Origin: UBA2396 sp038042175 | GTDB taxonomy: Bacteria; Planctomycetota; Phycisphaerae; Phycisphaerales; UBA1924 | DNA length: 64,000 nucleotides | Reading direction: 5' to 3' | Assembly (NCBI GenBank): GCA_964358855.1 | Contig: CAYHQQ010000006.1 | Span: 1 to 64,000 of the forward strand | Shown here: positions 8,817 through 16,758 of the stretch, one piece after another | Layout of the letters: each line of letters begins with the position of its first letter | How positions within the stretch are numbered: position 1 is the stretch's first letter | Translations under genes and position numbers: made by a program | Notes under the pieces: model-generated | The model's input: the letters and a program-made list of their open reading frames with translations, nothing else | Database searches by the model: none | Told to the model about the DNA's origin: nothing

Positions 8817-10271
8817 ATGTCGCACCGACCGGACTCGATCGATCGCCGCCGATTTCTTGTGAGCGCGGGGGCCGCGGCGGCGATTGCTGTGCCGGGGGTC
8901 ACGCTGGCCGCGCCGGCGGTGCGACGGGGAGGGCTGGGGGCGGAGCCCGAGCGGGCGCGGAACGTGATCTTCATGGTGTCGGATGGGATGAGCACGGGGA
9001 CGCTGACGCTCGCGCACATGGCGTCGATCAGGCGGCGGCAGAAGCCTTCGGAGTGGGTGTCGCTTTGGAACCGGTCGGGCGTGAGGCGGGCGTCGGCGAC
9101 GACGCCCTCGGCCGACTCGCTGGTGACCGACTCGGCGGCGGGCGGGTCGGCGTGGGGGTGCGGCGTCCATATCAACAACGGGCGGATCAACGTCGATCCC
9201 ACGGGCAAGCAGCTCATGCCGATCCAGGTGCGGGCGGCCCAGGCGGGGAAGGCGACGGGGCTGGTGACGACGGCCAAGGTGACGCACGCGACGCCGGCGA
9301 GCTTTATCGCCAACGCGCCGATCCGCGACATGGAAGGGCTCATCGCCGAGAACATCATGAATCGCAGGGTCGATGTTGCCCTTGGCGGCGGGTCGAAGTT
9401 CTTCCCCGAGGCGCTGTTGGCCAAGCACGCGGATTGCAAGGTGGTGCGGAATCTGGATGAGATGAATGCGGCGGCGAGCGGGCCGGGGAGGCTGCTTGGG
9501 ATCTTTGCGTCGGGTCACGTGCCCTTTGAGCTGGATCGCAAGGCGGGGGTGCCGACGCTATCGCAGATGACCAAGGTGGCGCTCGATCGGCTGGATAAGG
9601 CGCCCAACGGGTTTGTGCTCCAGGTGGAGGGCGGGCGCATCGACCACGCGGCCCACAACAACGATGCTCCGTCGCTGATCGCCGAGCAGCTTGCGTTTGA
9701 TGATGCGATCGCGGAGGTGATGAAGTTTGTTGAGGGCCGCGACGATACGCTGGTGATCCTTACCACCGACCACGGCAACGCGAATCCGGGGCTGACGCTC
9801 TACGGGGCGAGGTCCTTCACCGCCTTCGACCGCAACTTCAAGGCGACGGCCTCGTCGGACATGATCTACGACCAACTGGCGGCGATCAAAGACAAGGCCG
9901 AGAGGTTTGCAAAGGCGCCCGAGATCATCGAGAAGGCGACGAGCATTGCGCTGGACGCGACGGAACTCAAACTGCTCGAACGCGCCATCAACAAGGAACG
10001 CGTCGCCCCCTTTGCCGAGCTCAACGACCCGATGCATGTGATCAGCGGCCTCTTGTCGAACTATTTCGGCGTCTCGTTCGTCTCGGGTAACCACACGGCG
10101 GACATGGTGGAGGTGACGGCGCTGGGGCCGGGGTCGCAGAATCTGAGGCCGTTCATCGACAACATCGACCTGCACGGGATGATGGTGGATGCGCTGGGAT
10201 TGCCGGAGGCGAAGCTGCTGGACGGCATGGATGCGCCGATGAAGCCGGTGCCGGTGAAGACGGATGACTAG
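8817..10271 (+). CDS. Alkaline phosphatase, Tat-exported
   Basis: 484 residues. A twin-arginine signal is present (DRRRFLVSAGAAAAIAVPG). Metal-site block NVIFMVSDGMSTGTL and nucleophile block LVTDSAAGGSAWGCG (Ser about 106) are typical of PhoA-type alkaline phosphatases. Further metal ligands fit GGRIDHAAHNND and ILTTDHGNAN, and a late His fits SGNHTADMVEV. It would release phosphate from phosphomonoesters in the periplasm. No pho box or phosphate transporter is nearby. A hairpin CGGGTCC-ttgc-GGACCCG lies just upstream of the start. Confidence 0.9.
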   Translation: MSHRPDSIDRRRFLVSAGAAAAIAVPGVTLAAPAVRRGGLGAEPERARNVIFMVSDGMSTGTLTLAHMASIRRRQKPSEWVSLWNRSGVRRASATTPSADSLVTDSAAGGSAWGCGVHINNGRINVDPTGKQLMPIQVRAAQAGKATGLVTTAKVTHATPASFIANAPIRDMEGLIAENIMNRRVDVALGGGSKFFPEALLAKHADCKVVRNLDEMNAAASGPGRLLGIFASGHVPFELDRKAGVPTLSQMTKVALDRLDKAPNGFVLQVEGGRIDHAAHNNDAPSLIAEQLAFDDAIAEVMKFVEGRDDTLVILTTDHGNANPGLTLYGARSFTAFDRNFKATASSDMIYDQLAAIKDKAERFAKAPEIIEKATSIALDATELKLLERAINKERVAPFAELNDPMHVISGLLSNYFGVSFVSGNHTADMVEVTALGPGSQNLRPFIDNIDLHGMMVDALGLPEAKLLDGMDAPMKPVPVKTDD

Positions 10272-10290
10272 GGAAGTTGAGCAGGGAACA

Positions 10291-10304
10291 GGACTGAGGA
10301 CTGA
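10291..10304 (+). repeat. Two GGACTGA heptamers, single arm
   Basis: Two tandem copies of GGACTGA directly after the alkaline phosphatase stop codon, followed by a purine-rich tail. No inverted partner arm is visible before the next gene. Same unit as the palindromic elements at 3251-3405 and 23055-23126. Confidence 0.7.
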
Positions 10305-10412
10305 GGGGGAGACGGGAGGCACTTGGCCGCCAATCGTTCGGTTTCGACGGAGTTTTGGACCAAGAGCCTCCGATTGGGTGGCGAAAAGAGGATCCTGAGG
10401 CATAATCCGGTC

Positions 10413-11537
10413 ATGCCGAGACTAGCGCTAAGCCGCGCCGTTTCCCTGCCCGCATTGGTTGCGTTGTCTGCTACCGGGACCGTGAGTGCGCAGGTGTCCC
10501 TCACGGGATATGCCGCAGGCACTGAGGGGTCGCGAGCTTACGCGATCTCTGCGGACGGTCGCATCGCTGGCGGCACGAGTGGGGCAGGATCGAGCTTTCA
10601 GCCTGGCTTCACGTGGTCAGCAGGCAGCGGTCGTAATGATTTTGGCCTGCTGGGAGGTCTTCCACCTACAACTGGCGTGTTTGGTGTGTCGGGTGATGGG
10701 TCGACGGTGGTTGGCGTCGCCGCGGGAGGAAACGGAGTTCCGGTCAGGGCCTTCCGGTATTCTGGCGTGGGAACATTTCTGAGTCTCGGCACTCTCAGCG
10801 GGTACGTGATCAGCGAGGCTCACGGCGTCAATGTGGATGGCTCCATCATTGTCGGACAGGCACGAGATGCGAACTACTTCACCAGTTCGGCCTTCCGCTG
10901 GACGGAAGCAGGCGGCATGCAATCGCTCGGCTTCACTAGGCCTTCGCACTTCTACAGCGACGCGACCGCCGTCAGCCGGGATGGCAGCAGCATCGTCGGG
11001 TTCAGCTACGACGGAACCACCACCGACGCGTTCATCTGGAACGAGGTGACTGGCATGACGGCGCTGCACGGGCTCAACGGCCGCAGGGCACACGCCTACG
11101 GCGTGAACGGAACGGGCACGATCGTGGTGGGCACGGCGGACTTCGTGGGCTCCGGCTCCCGAGGGGTTCTCTGGCAGAACGGTGACCTGCTCGACCTTGG
11201 GGTCAATCTGTCCGTCGGCTCTTTCTTCGCGACCGGTGTTTCAGACGACGGCGCTGTCGTGGTGGGTCAGGTGGGTGCCACATGGGCTGGTATCTGGACG
11301 CCGACGACCGGCATCCTCATGCTCGGCGACTATCTCGCGGCCCACGGGGTCTCCGGCCCCGTGGGTTGGCAGTTCCAGAATGCCACTGCGGTCTCGGCGG
11401 ATGGCCGCACGATCGCCGGCTGGGGATACTCGGTTGCGACGGGGACGCAGGGGTTTGTGGTGACGATTCCTGCTCCCGCGTCGCTGATCGCTTTTGTCGG
11501 GGTGTTCGCTTCGATCCGCCGGACGCGCCGGTGCTGA
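10413..11537 (+). CDS. HAF-repeat extracellular protein with PEP-CTERM-like tail
   Basis: 374 residues from ATG at 10413 (MPRLALSRAVSLPALVAL, signal peptide ending near VSAQ). The body is a run of HAF repeats: YAISADGRIAGG, GVSGDGSTVVGVA, AVSRDGSSIVGFS, GVSDDGAVVVGQV, alternating with AFRW or GFTW segments. The last 25 residues (IPAPASLIAFVGVFA then SIRRTRRC) look like a PEP-CTERM anchor, here with a terminal Cys. A longer frame opens at 10323 without a signal peptide. CATAAT lies 6 nt before ATG and no Shine-Dalgarno is seen, so a leaderless transcript is possible. Confidence 0.8.
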   Translation: MPRLALSRAVSLPALVALSATGTVSAQVSLTGYAAGTEGSRAYAISADGRIAGGTSGAGSSFQPGFTWSAGSGRNDFGLLGGLPPTTGVFGVSGDGSTVVGVAAGGNGVPVRAFRYSGVGTFLSLGTLSGYVISEAHGVNVDGSIIVGQARDANYFTSSAFRWTEAGGMQSLGFTRPSHFYSDATAVSRDGSSIVGFSYDGTTTDAFIWNEVTGMTALHGLNGRRAHAYGVNGTGTIVVGTADFVGSGSRGVLWQNGDLLDLGVNLSVGSFFATGVSDDGAVVVGQVGATWAGIWTPTTGILMLGDYLAAHGVSGPVGWQFQNATAVSADGRTIAGWGYSVATGTQGFVVTIPAPASLIAFVGVFASIRRTRRC

Positions 11538-11609
11538 GCGTGCGGGGGGGTCGCCAATTCCGGCATAAAGCGGTGCGGCGGGCGGGGGGCGGCGTGCGGG
11601 GTTTGGGCC

Positions 11610-11644
11610 GCAGCACGCAGCACGCAGCACCCAGCACCCAGCAC
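11610..11644 (+). repeat. Tandem GCAGCAC heptamers (5 units)
   Basis: Three GCAGCAC units followed by two CCAGCAC units, in the 150-bp gap between the HAF protein and sucD. Only one arm is present. The same unit, as its reverse complement, builds the inverted elements at 34033-34094 and 48941-49077. Confidence 0.85.
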
Positions 11645-11686
11645 ATGGCTTTCCCACCCCCCTTCCCCGAGATACACTCCTCCCCT

Positions 11687-12697
11687 ATGTCCATTCTCGT
11701 CAACGCGTCCACCAAAGTCATCTGTCAGGGCATTACCGGCTCGTTCGGTGCTGTCCATACGAAGGGGTGCTTCCTTTACGGCACCAAAATGGTGGGCGGG
11801 GTGACGCCTGGCAAGGGGGGGACGAAGGATCCCAATGGGCTGGCGATCTTTGACACGGTTGCCCAAGCGGTGAAGGCGACGGGGGCGGACGCGACGATGA
11901 TCTTTGTGCCGCCGGCGGGGGCGGCGGATGCGATTATTGAGGCGGCGTACGCGGGGATCAGGATCATTTGCTGCATCACCGAGGGGGTGCCGGTGCAGGA
12001 CATGATTCGGGCGCGGGCGATGATGGATGAACTGAATGGTGGTGGGGGTGGGGCGGATGTTTCGGCCGCCAAGCGGAAGTTCATTCTGGTGGGGCCGAAC
12101 TGTCCGGGTGTGATCACGCCGGGGCCGCGGACCAATATGGAGTCGCTGACGGGCGAGCCCGGCAAGCCTTTCTCTGCGGCCGGTTGCAAGATCGGGATCA
12201 TGCCGGGGTACATCAACACGCACGTGACGCAGTCGAAGCTGGGCAAGGCGGTGGGAATTGTGAGCCGCAGCGGGACGCTGACGTACGAGGCGGTGTGGCA
12301 GACGAGCAATCTGGGGTTTGGGCAGTCGACGTGCGTGGGGATCGGGGGCGATCCGGTGCGTGGGCTGAATCACATCGATTGTCTGGAGCTCTTCGCGGAC
12401 GATGCGGAGACGCATGGGATTCTGATGATCGGGGAGATTGGCGGGAGCGATGAGATTGAGGCCGCCCAGTGGATTTCGGCGGCACGCAAGTCCGGCCGCC
12501 TCAAGAAGCCGGTTGCGGCGTTCATCGCGGGCAAGACGGCGCCTCCCGGGCGGCGGATGGGCCACGCGGGCGCGATCATCGGCGGGGCCGACGATACGGC
12601 GGACTCGAAGATCAAGGCGTTGCAGGACGCGGGCGTGACGGTGGCGCTGAGCCCGGCGGACATGGGCAAGGCAATGGCGACGGCGATGGCGGTGTAA
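11687..12697 (+). CDS. sucD: Succinate-CoA ligase, alpha subunit
   Basis: 336 residues from ATG at 11687 (MSILVNASTKVICQGITG). The CoA-binding N terminus has GITGSFGAVHTKGCFLYGTKMVGG in two halves, and the active-site His lies in RRMGHAGAIIGG near residue 291. It makes succinyl-CoA or succinate plus NTP in the TCA cycle, normally as a heterodimer with SucC; no sucC is in the window. Longer than the usual 290 residues because of a Gly-rich insertion (NGGGGGADVSAAKRK). TACACT sits 8 nt before ATG with no Shine-Dalgarno. Confidence 0.92.
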   Translation: MSILVNASTKVICQGITGSFGAVHTKGCFLYGTKMVGGVTPGKGGTKDPNGLAIFDTVAQAVKATGADATMIFVPPAGAADAIIEAAYAGIRIICCITEGVPVQDMIRARAMMDELNGGGGGADVSAAKRKFILVGPNCPGVITPGPRTNMESLTGEPGKPFSAAGCKIGIMPGYINTHVTQSKLGKAVGIVSRSGTLTYEAVWQTSNLGFGQSTCVGIGGDPVRGLNHIDCLELFADDAETHGILMIGEIGGSDEIEAAQWISAARKSGRLKKPVAAFIAGKTAPPGRRMGHAGAIIGGADDTADSKIKALQDAGVTVALSPADMGKAMATAMAV

Positions 12698-12705
12698 GGC
12701 AAGGA

Positions 12706-12855
12706 ATTGAAACACGGAGAACACGGAGGGGCACGGAGGAAGACAGGAAGAAGGGATTGGAGTGTCGCGGTGGTCGAGTGACCCGACTCCTCATGCATTG
12801 AACACCTGTCTTTCTGCCTTCCTCCGTGTCCCTCCGTGACCTCCGTGTTTCAAAT
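12706..12855. repeat. Palindromic intergenic repeat, ACACGGAG units
   Basis: The left arm has tandem (A)ACACGGAG-type 9-mers from about 12706 to 12740; the right arm has CTCCGTG-type units from about 12818 to 12855. Between the arms lies a variable ~75-bp core that is itself partly palindromic (AGACAGGAAG against CTGTCTTTCTG). It begins right after the sucD stop codon and ends just before holA. Confidence 0.85.
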
Positions 12856-12874
12856 CGGATTTGGACGAGACGCG

Positions 12875-13921
12875 ATGGCGAAGAAGCAAACCGGACAACC
12901 TGACGCCTCGCATCGCGTTGTGCTGCTTGCGGGGCCGAATCAGTTTCTGGCGATCGAGCACACGGCCTCTCTGCGGGAGAAGCTGGTGGCGGCGCATGGG
13001 GATGTGCAGACGATGCAGGTCGATGGGAAGACGGCGCGGATGGCGGATGTGCTGGATGAGTGCCGCAGCCTGGGGTTGATGCAGCAGCACAAGCTGGTGG
13101 TCGTGGACAATGCGGAGGAACTGGTGAAGGAGGCGAATCGCCCGCTGGTGGAGCGGTACGCGCAGGGGCCGTGCGAGGGGGCGACCTTGGTGCTGCGGGC
13201 GACCAAGTGGTACAAGGGGAAGCTCGATGAGATGATCGCGGCGGTGGGATTGATCGTGGAGTGCGGCGAGGTGAGCGAGGAGCTTGCGGCCCGGTGGATT
13301 CCGCAGAGGGCCGCCAAGCGGCACAACGCGACGATCGACGACGATGCGCAGCGGGCGCTGCTCGAGCGGGTGGGGCCCGAGCTTGGGCGGCTGGACTCGG
13401 AGCTTGGCAAGCTGGCGGCGGCGGCGGGCACGGCACCCGGCGAGGGCGGGGGACAGGGCGCGGGTGGGAGTGCGGCGCGGATCACGCTCAAGCTGGTGGA
13501 TGAGCTTGTGGCCAGGTCGCGGGAGGAGTCGGCGTGGGAGTGGCAGGGGGTCTTGCTCTCGGGGTCGGTGCGGGCGAGCCTGGAGCGGCTTCGGAGTTTG
13601 ATCGACGTGTCGAAGGAGCCGCCGCAGGTGCTGTGGTGGGCGTGCCTGGAGCTGACGCGGAAGCTGCACGCGATCAGTCTTGGGCTCAAGGCGGGTGAGA
13701 ACGAGTTTGGGCTGACCAAGTCGCTCAAGATGTGGGGATCGTCGACGGGCGCGATCGTGGCGGCGGGGAAGCGGATGGGCGCGGCCGAGGCGCGGCGGGC
13801 GATGGCGGCGGCGGTGGACGGTGATTCGAGATACAAGTCGGGGCTTGGCGACGCGGACCGCGGGCTTGAGATGCTGACGGTGACGCTCACGTCGCTGATT
13901 GCGCCGCAGACCCGGAAGTGA
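12875..13921 (+). CDS. holA: DNA polymerase III, delta subunit
   Basis: 348 residues, ATG at 12875 (MAKKQTGQPDASHRVVLL). The order of blocks matches HolA: VVLLAGPNQFLAIEH, MADVLDECRSLGLMQQHKLVVVDNAEELVK, then the helical collar with LERVGPELGRLDSELGKLA. As the clamp-loader subunit it opens the beta clamp; it binds no ATP itself, consistent with the lack of a Walker A. A Gly-rich linker near residue 190 (AAGTAPGEGGGQGAGG) is an insertion. Lies between two palindromic repeat elements. Confidence 0.85.
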   Translation: MAKKQTGQPDASHRVVLLAGPNQFLAIEHTASLREKLVAAHGDVQTMQVDGKTARMADVLDECRSLGLMQQHKLVVVDNAEELVKEANRPLVERYAQGPCEGATLVLRATKWYKGKLDEMIAAVGLIVECGEVSEELAARWIPQRAAKRHNATIDDDAQRALLERVGPELGRLDSELGKLAAAAGTAPGEGGGQGAGGSAARITLKLVDELVARSREESAWEWQGVLLSGSVRASLERLRSLIDVSKEPPQVLWWACLELTRKLHAISLGLKAGENEFGLTKSLKMWGSSTGAIVAAGKRMGAAEARRAMAAAVDGDSRYKSGLGDADRGLEMLTVTLTSLIAPQTRK

Positions 13922-13923
13922 GC

Positions 13924-14059
13924 AACGAGCCCCGAGCGTCAGCGAGTGGGTCGGTTTTGACTTTCGCCATCACCTTCGTCCTCGGCACCCAACTCGAATT
14001 CTAAAGGACACCCTGAGTTGTCGGTCGCCCCACCCACTCGCTGACGCTCGGGGCTCGTT
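13924..14059. repeat. 28-bp perfect inverted repeat
   Basis: 13924-13951 and 14032-14059 are perfect reverse complements (core GCCCCGAGCGTCAGCGAG). The 80-bp interval contains a smaller hairpin, CAACTC...GAGTTG. It starts 2 bp after the holA stop and ends 44 bp before purK. Unlike the heptamer elements, each arm is a single sequence. I recall similar GAGCCCCGAGCGTCAGCGAGT sequences as dispersed repeats in other planctomycetes; that is memory, not a search. Confidence 0.9.
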
Positions 14060-14103
14060 GGGCTCAGGACTCGCGGGGTGATCGGGGTGCCTTCAATAGG
14101 CCC

Positions 14104-15246
14104 ATGGTCATCGGCGTGCTCGGCGGAGGACAACTCGGACAGATGCTGGCTCTGGCGGGCATTCCGCTGGGGATCGAGTTTCGATTCCTGGATCCGTCGG
14201 CGGATTCGGTGGCGGGACGCGTGGGGGAGCTCATCGTGGGGGCGTACGACGATCCGGTTTGTCTGGCGAGGCTCGCCCACGGCGCGCACGCGGTGACGTT
14301 TGAGTTTGAGAATGTGCCGGCGGGGGCGATCGAGTGGCTGGCCAGGCGAGTGCCGACGTTTCCGCCGCAAGCGGCGCTGGCGGCGGCACAGGATCGGGTG
14401 GCCGAAAAGGCCCTTTTCGCGGAGCTTGGAATCGCGATTCCGCGCCTGGCGGGCGTGTCAACGCCGGATGAACTGCGAGCGGGTGTCGAAAGGGTGGGGG
14501 TGCCTTGCGTGGTGAAAACCCGGCGCATGGGGTACGACGGCAAAGGCCAGGCGGTCGTGCGGGACATCTCAGAGGTCGAGGAAGTTTGGACTCGGCTTGG
14601 TGGGGGCGGGAGTGGGGGTGGGGATGGGGGCGGTGGGTTGATTGTGGAAGAATTCGTCGCGTTTGGTCGCGAGGTCTCGATCATCGGCGTGCGAGGGAGG
14701 GACGGGGCGTGTGCGTTTTATCCGCTGACCCAGAACGTGCATCGCGGAGGGATTCTGCGTCAGTCGATCGCGCCGGCACCGGATTCGGCGGGCCTGCAGG
14801 CAACGGCGGAGGCGTACTGTCGGGCGGTCATGGAGCGGTTGGGGTACGTGGGTGTGCTGGCGATCGAGTTCTTTGAGAAGGGCGGAGTGCTTTGGGCCAA
14901 CGAAATGGCGCCCAGGGTGCACAACTCGGGTCACTGGACGATCGAAGGATCGATCTGTTCGCAGTTTGAGAACCACGTTCGGGCGGTCGCGGGGCTGCCG
15001 CTGGGGGAGACTCAGATGGCGGGCGGCCCTGGGGTTGGGGGGGGGAGCGTTGCGGGGATGGTCAACTTGATCGGCACGCCCCTGGACCTGATCGGGGTGC
15101 TGGGCGAGGCGGGCTCTCACCTGCACTGGTATGGGAAAGAGCCCCGAGCGGGGCGCAAGGTCGGGCACGTGACCCGGTGTGCCGGGTCACGTGCCGAGCT
15201 ATGTGAGTGGATGGGTCGATGGGAGGGGCGTCTGGCGGAGCCCTGA
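14104..15246 (+). CDS. purK: 5-(carboxyamino)imidazole ribonucleotide synthase
   Basis: 380 residues of ATP-grasp fold. N-terminal nucleotide-binding MVIGVLGGGQLGQMLALAG; central VVKTRRMGYDGKGQAVV (ATP-grasp lysines and glycine loop); FAELGIAIPRLAGV; C-terminal NEMAPRVHNSGHWTIEGS, the metal and substrate signature. Catalyses ATP-dependent carboxylation of AIR in purine synthesis. The purE partner is not in the window. A Gly-rich stretch near residue 170 is a low-complexity insertion. Confidence 0.95.
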   Translation: MVIGVLGGGQLGQMLALAGIPLGIEFRFLDPSADSVAGRVGELIVGAYDDPVCLARLAHGAHAVTFEFENVPAGAIEWLARRVPTFPPQAALAAAQDRVAEKALFAELGIAIPRLAGVSTPDELRAGVERVGVPCVVKTRRMGYDGKGQAVVRDISEVEEVWTRLGGGGSGGGDGGGGLIVEEFVAFGREVSIIGVRGRDGACAFYPLTQNVHRGGILRQSIAPAPDSAGLQATAEAYCRAVMERLGYVGVLAIEFFEKGGVLWANEMAPRVHNSGHWTIEGSICSQFENHVRAVAGLPLGETQMAGGPGVGGGSVAGMVNLIGTPLDLIGVLGEAGSHLHWYGKEPRAGRKVGHVTRCAGSRAELCEWMGRWEGRLAEP

Positions 15247-15254
15247 GCTGGGGT

Positions 15255-16472
15255 TCAGCAGCCGGCTTCGAAGGCGACGATGAACTCGTCGTAGTCGAAG
15301 AAGTCGATGGCACCGTCGTGGTTGAAGTCAGCGCGGGGCAGGCCGTTCTCAAACGCGTTGATGAAATCGTCGAAGTCGAAGAAGTCGCTCGCGCCATCGA
15401 GGTTGAAGTCGGCGGGGCAGGGGACGGGGATGGGCGTGAGGACGAAGACGTCGGTCTGGCCGGCGCCGTTGCCGCGGTTGAAGAGCATGATCCGCCCGGT
15501 GATGAAGTCGGCGGTGACGGCCGAGAGCCAGAGTTCCTGGGTCGAGCCGTGGAGCGGGAGCGGGGTGCGCCCGGGTGTCAGCAGGTTGGAGAGGGGCTCG
15601 AAACCAAGGGGGCGGCTGTCGATGTCGTAGACCTCAAGGCCGGGGCCGAAGTTGTCGAGGCAGACCATGACGGCCGGGGCGCTGTCGAAGACGCGGGGGA
15701 AGGTGCTCGAGGGGTGGAGCAGGGTGAGCCCGGCGGGGAGGCCGCGTGTGCTGCTGATCTTCTTGCCGACGCGGAAGGCGGGGCCGATGCGTCCCATGCG
15801 GTTGAAGCTGGTGATGGTGCTCTCGGGCGAGCGAAAGGCGGTGTAGAAGGTGCTGCGCTGAGGGACGAAGACGACGTCTTCGGTGGAGAAGTTGATGCTG
15901 GAGGTGCTAAAGCCGTTGGAGGGCCCGCCGTTCCAGGAGACGGGCGCGCCCGAGGGGAAATCGAAGGCGCGGAGCATGTTCCCGCCGGAGGACACGACGA
16001 GGTCGGCGCCCGAGCCCAGGCCGACCAGGGTGTCGTTGATGGTGAGGCCGCGGGGATCGAGGTCGTAGCCGTCGCGGACGAGATCGTTGGTGAGGATGGT
16101 GCGTGTGTGGGAGAGGCCGGTGGGGAGGCCCTGGGCATCGGTGAGGAGGCGGACCTCGATGACGTAGTTCTTGTAGGAGCTGGCGGGAGAAATGTGCAGG
16201 GTGTTGGAGCAGACGAGGAAGTTGTTGCCGCCCAGGTCGTGGGCGCCCTGGACGCCGTTGAGCGCGATGGTCCTGCTGGGAGTCTTGGCGTCCTGGAAGC
16301 GGACGAGGGCGTTGTAGTCGAATCGGTGGATGCGATAGGGTTGATCGAAGAGGGTCCAGACGCCCAGGTCATCGGCTCGAGCGGATTGTGGTGTGGCGCA
16401 CAGAGCGCAGAAGGCGATTGCAGCCGCGCCGGAAGAGGCGAGGCGAACCCCGCGAAACTGATGGACTGTCAT
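15255..16472 (-). CDS. Secreted beta-propeller-like protein with GC-type dockerin
   Basis: 405 residues from ATG at 16472 (MTVHQFRGVRLASSGAAAIAF, signal peptide ending near SARADD). The frame extends upstream but without a signal. The middle section has repeated beta-rich blocks (YRIHRFDYNALVRFQD, GADLVVSSGGNMLRAFD, GPGLEVYDIDSRPLGFE) suggesting a propeller. The C terminus has two Ca2+-type repeats, DFNLDGASDFFDFDDF and DFNHDGAIDFFDYDEF, ending IVAFEAGC. Convergent with purK, 8 bp apart. Ligand unknown. Confidence 0.7.
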   Translation of the reverse strand: MTVHQFRGVRLASSGAAAIAFCALCATPQSARADDLGVWTLFDQPYRIHRFDYNALVRFQDAKTPSRTIALNGVQGAHDLGGNNFLVCSNTLHISPASSYKNYVIEVRLLTDAQGLPTGLSHTRTILTNDLVRDGYDLDPRGLTINDTLVGLGSGADLVVSSGGNMLRAFDFPSGAPVSWNGGPSNGFSTSSINFSTEDVVFVPQRSTFYTAFRSPESTITSFNRMGRIGPAFRVGKKISSTRGLPAGLTLLHPSSTFPRVFDSAPAVMVCLDNFGPGLEVYDIDSRPLGFEPLSNLLTPGRTPLPLHGSTQELWLSAVTADFITGRIMLFNRGNGAGQTDVFVLTPIPVPCPADFNLDGASDFFDFDDFINAFENGLPRADFNHDGAIDFFDYDEFIVAFEAGC

Positions 16473-16758
16473 GTGCGCGGAACTCCTATTCGACCCGTGC
16501 CGGAGGAAAACGCACAACCAGCAAATGTACTCGTTCGGGAAAGACACACGGCCTGCCGCAAGACCCGGAAATCGCGACTCAGCCGAAGACAAAGCGAGGT
16601 CAGGCTACCGAAACTGCAGGAGAATGCAAGCAAATTTACCTAGGGCACATTCCCCGGTCAGTCTTTGTTTGGTCCGCAGGGGGAAGCGGGCAAGTGGACG
16701 TTCATGTACGCTACCCTTGGCCCGCAACCCGAGTGCCAAACCACTGGAGTCCAACCGA

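Noticed and set aside
10323..10412. N-terminal extension of the HAF protein
   Set aside because: The extension hides the signal peptide and overlaps the likely promoter; ATG at 10413 fits a secreted protein better.
13924..14059. Considered an insertion sequence or MITE with its transposase
   Set aside because: No transposase frame and no clear target-site duplication; kept only as an inverted repeat.
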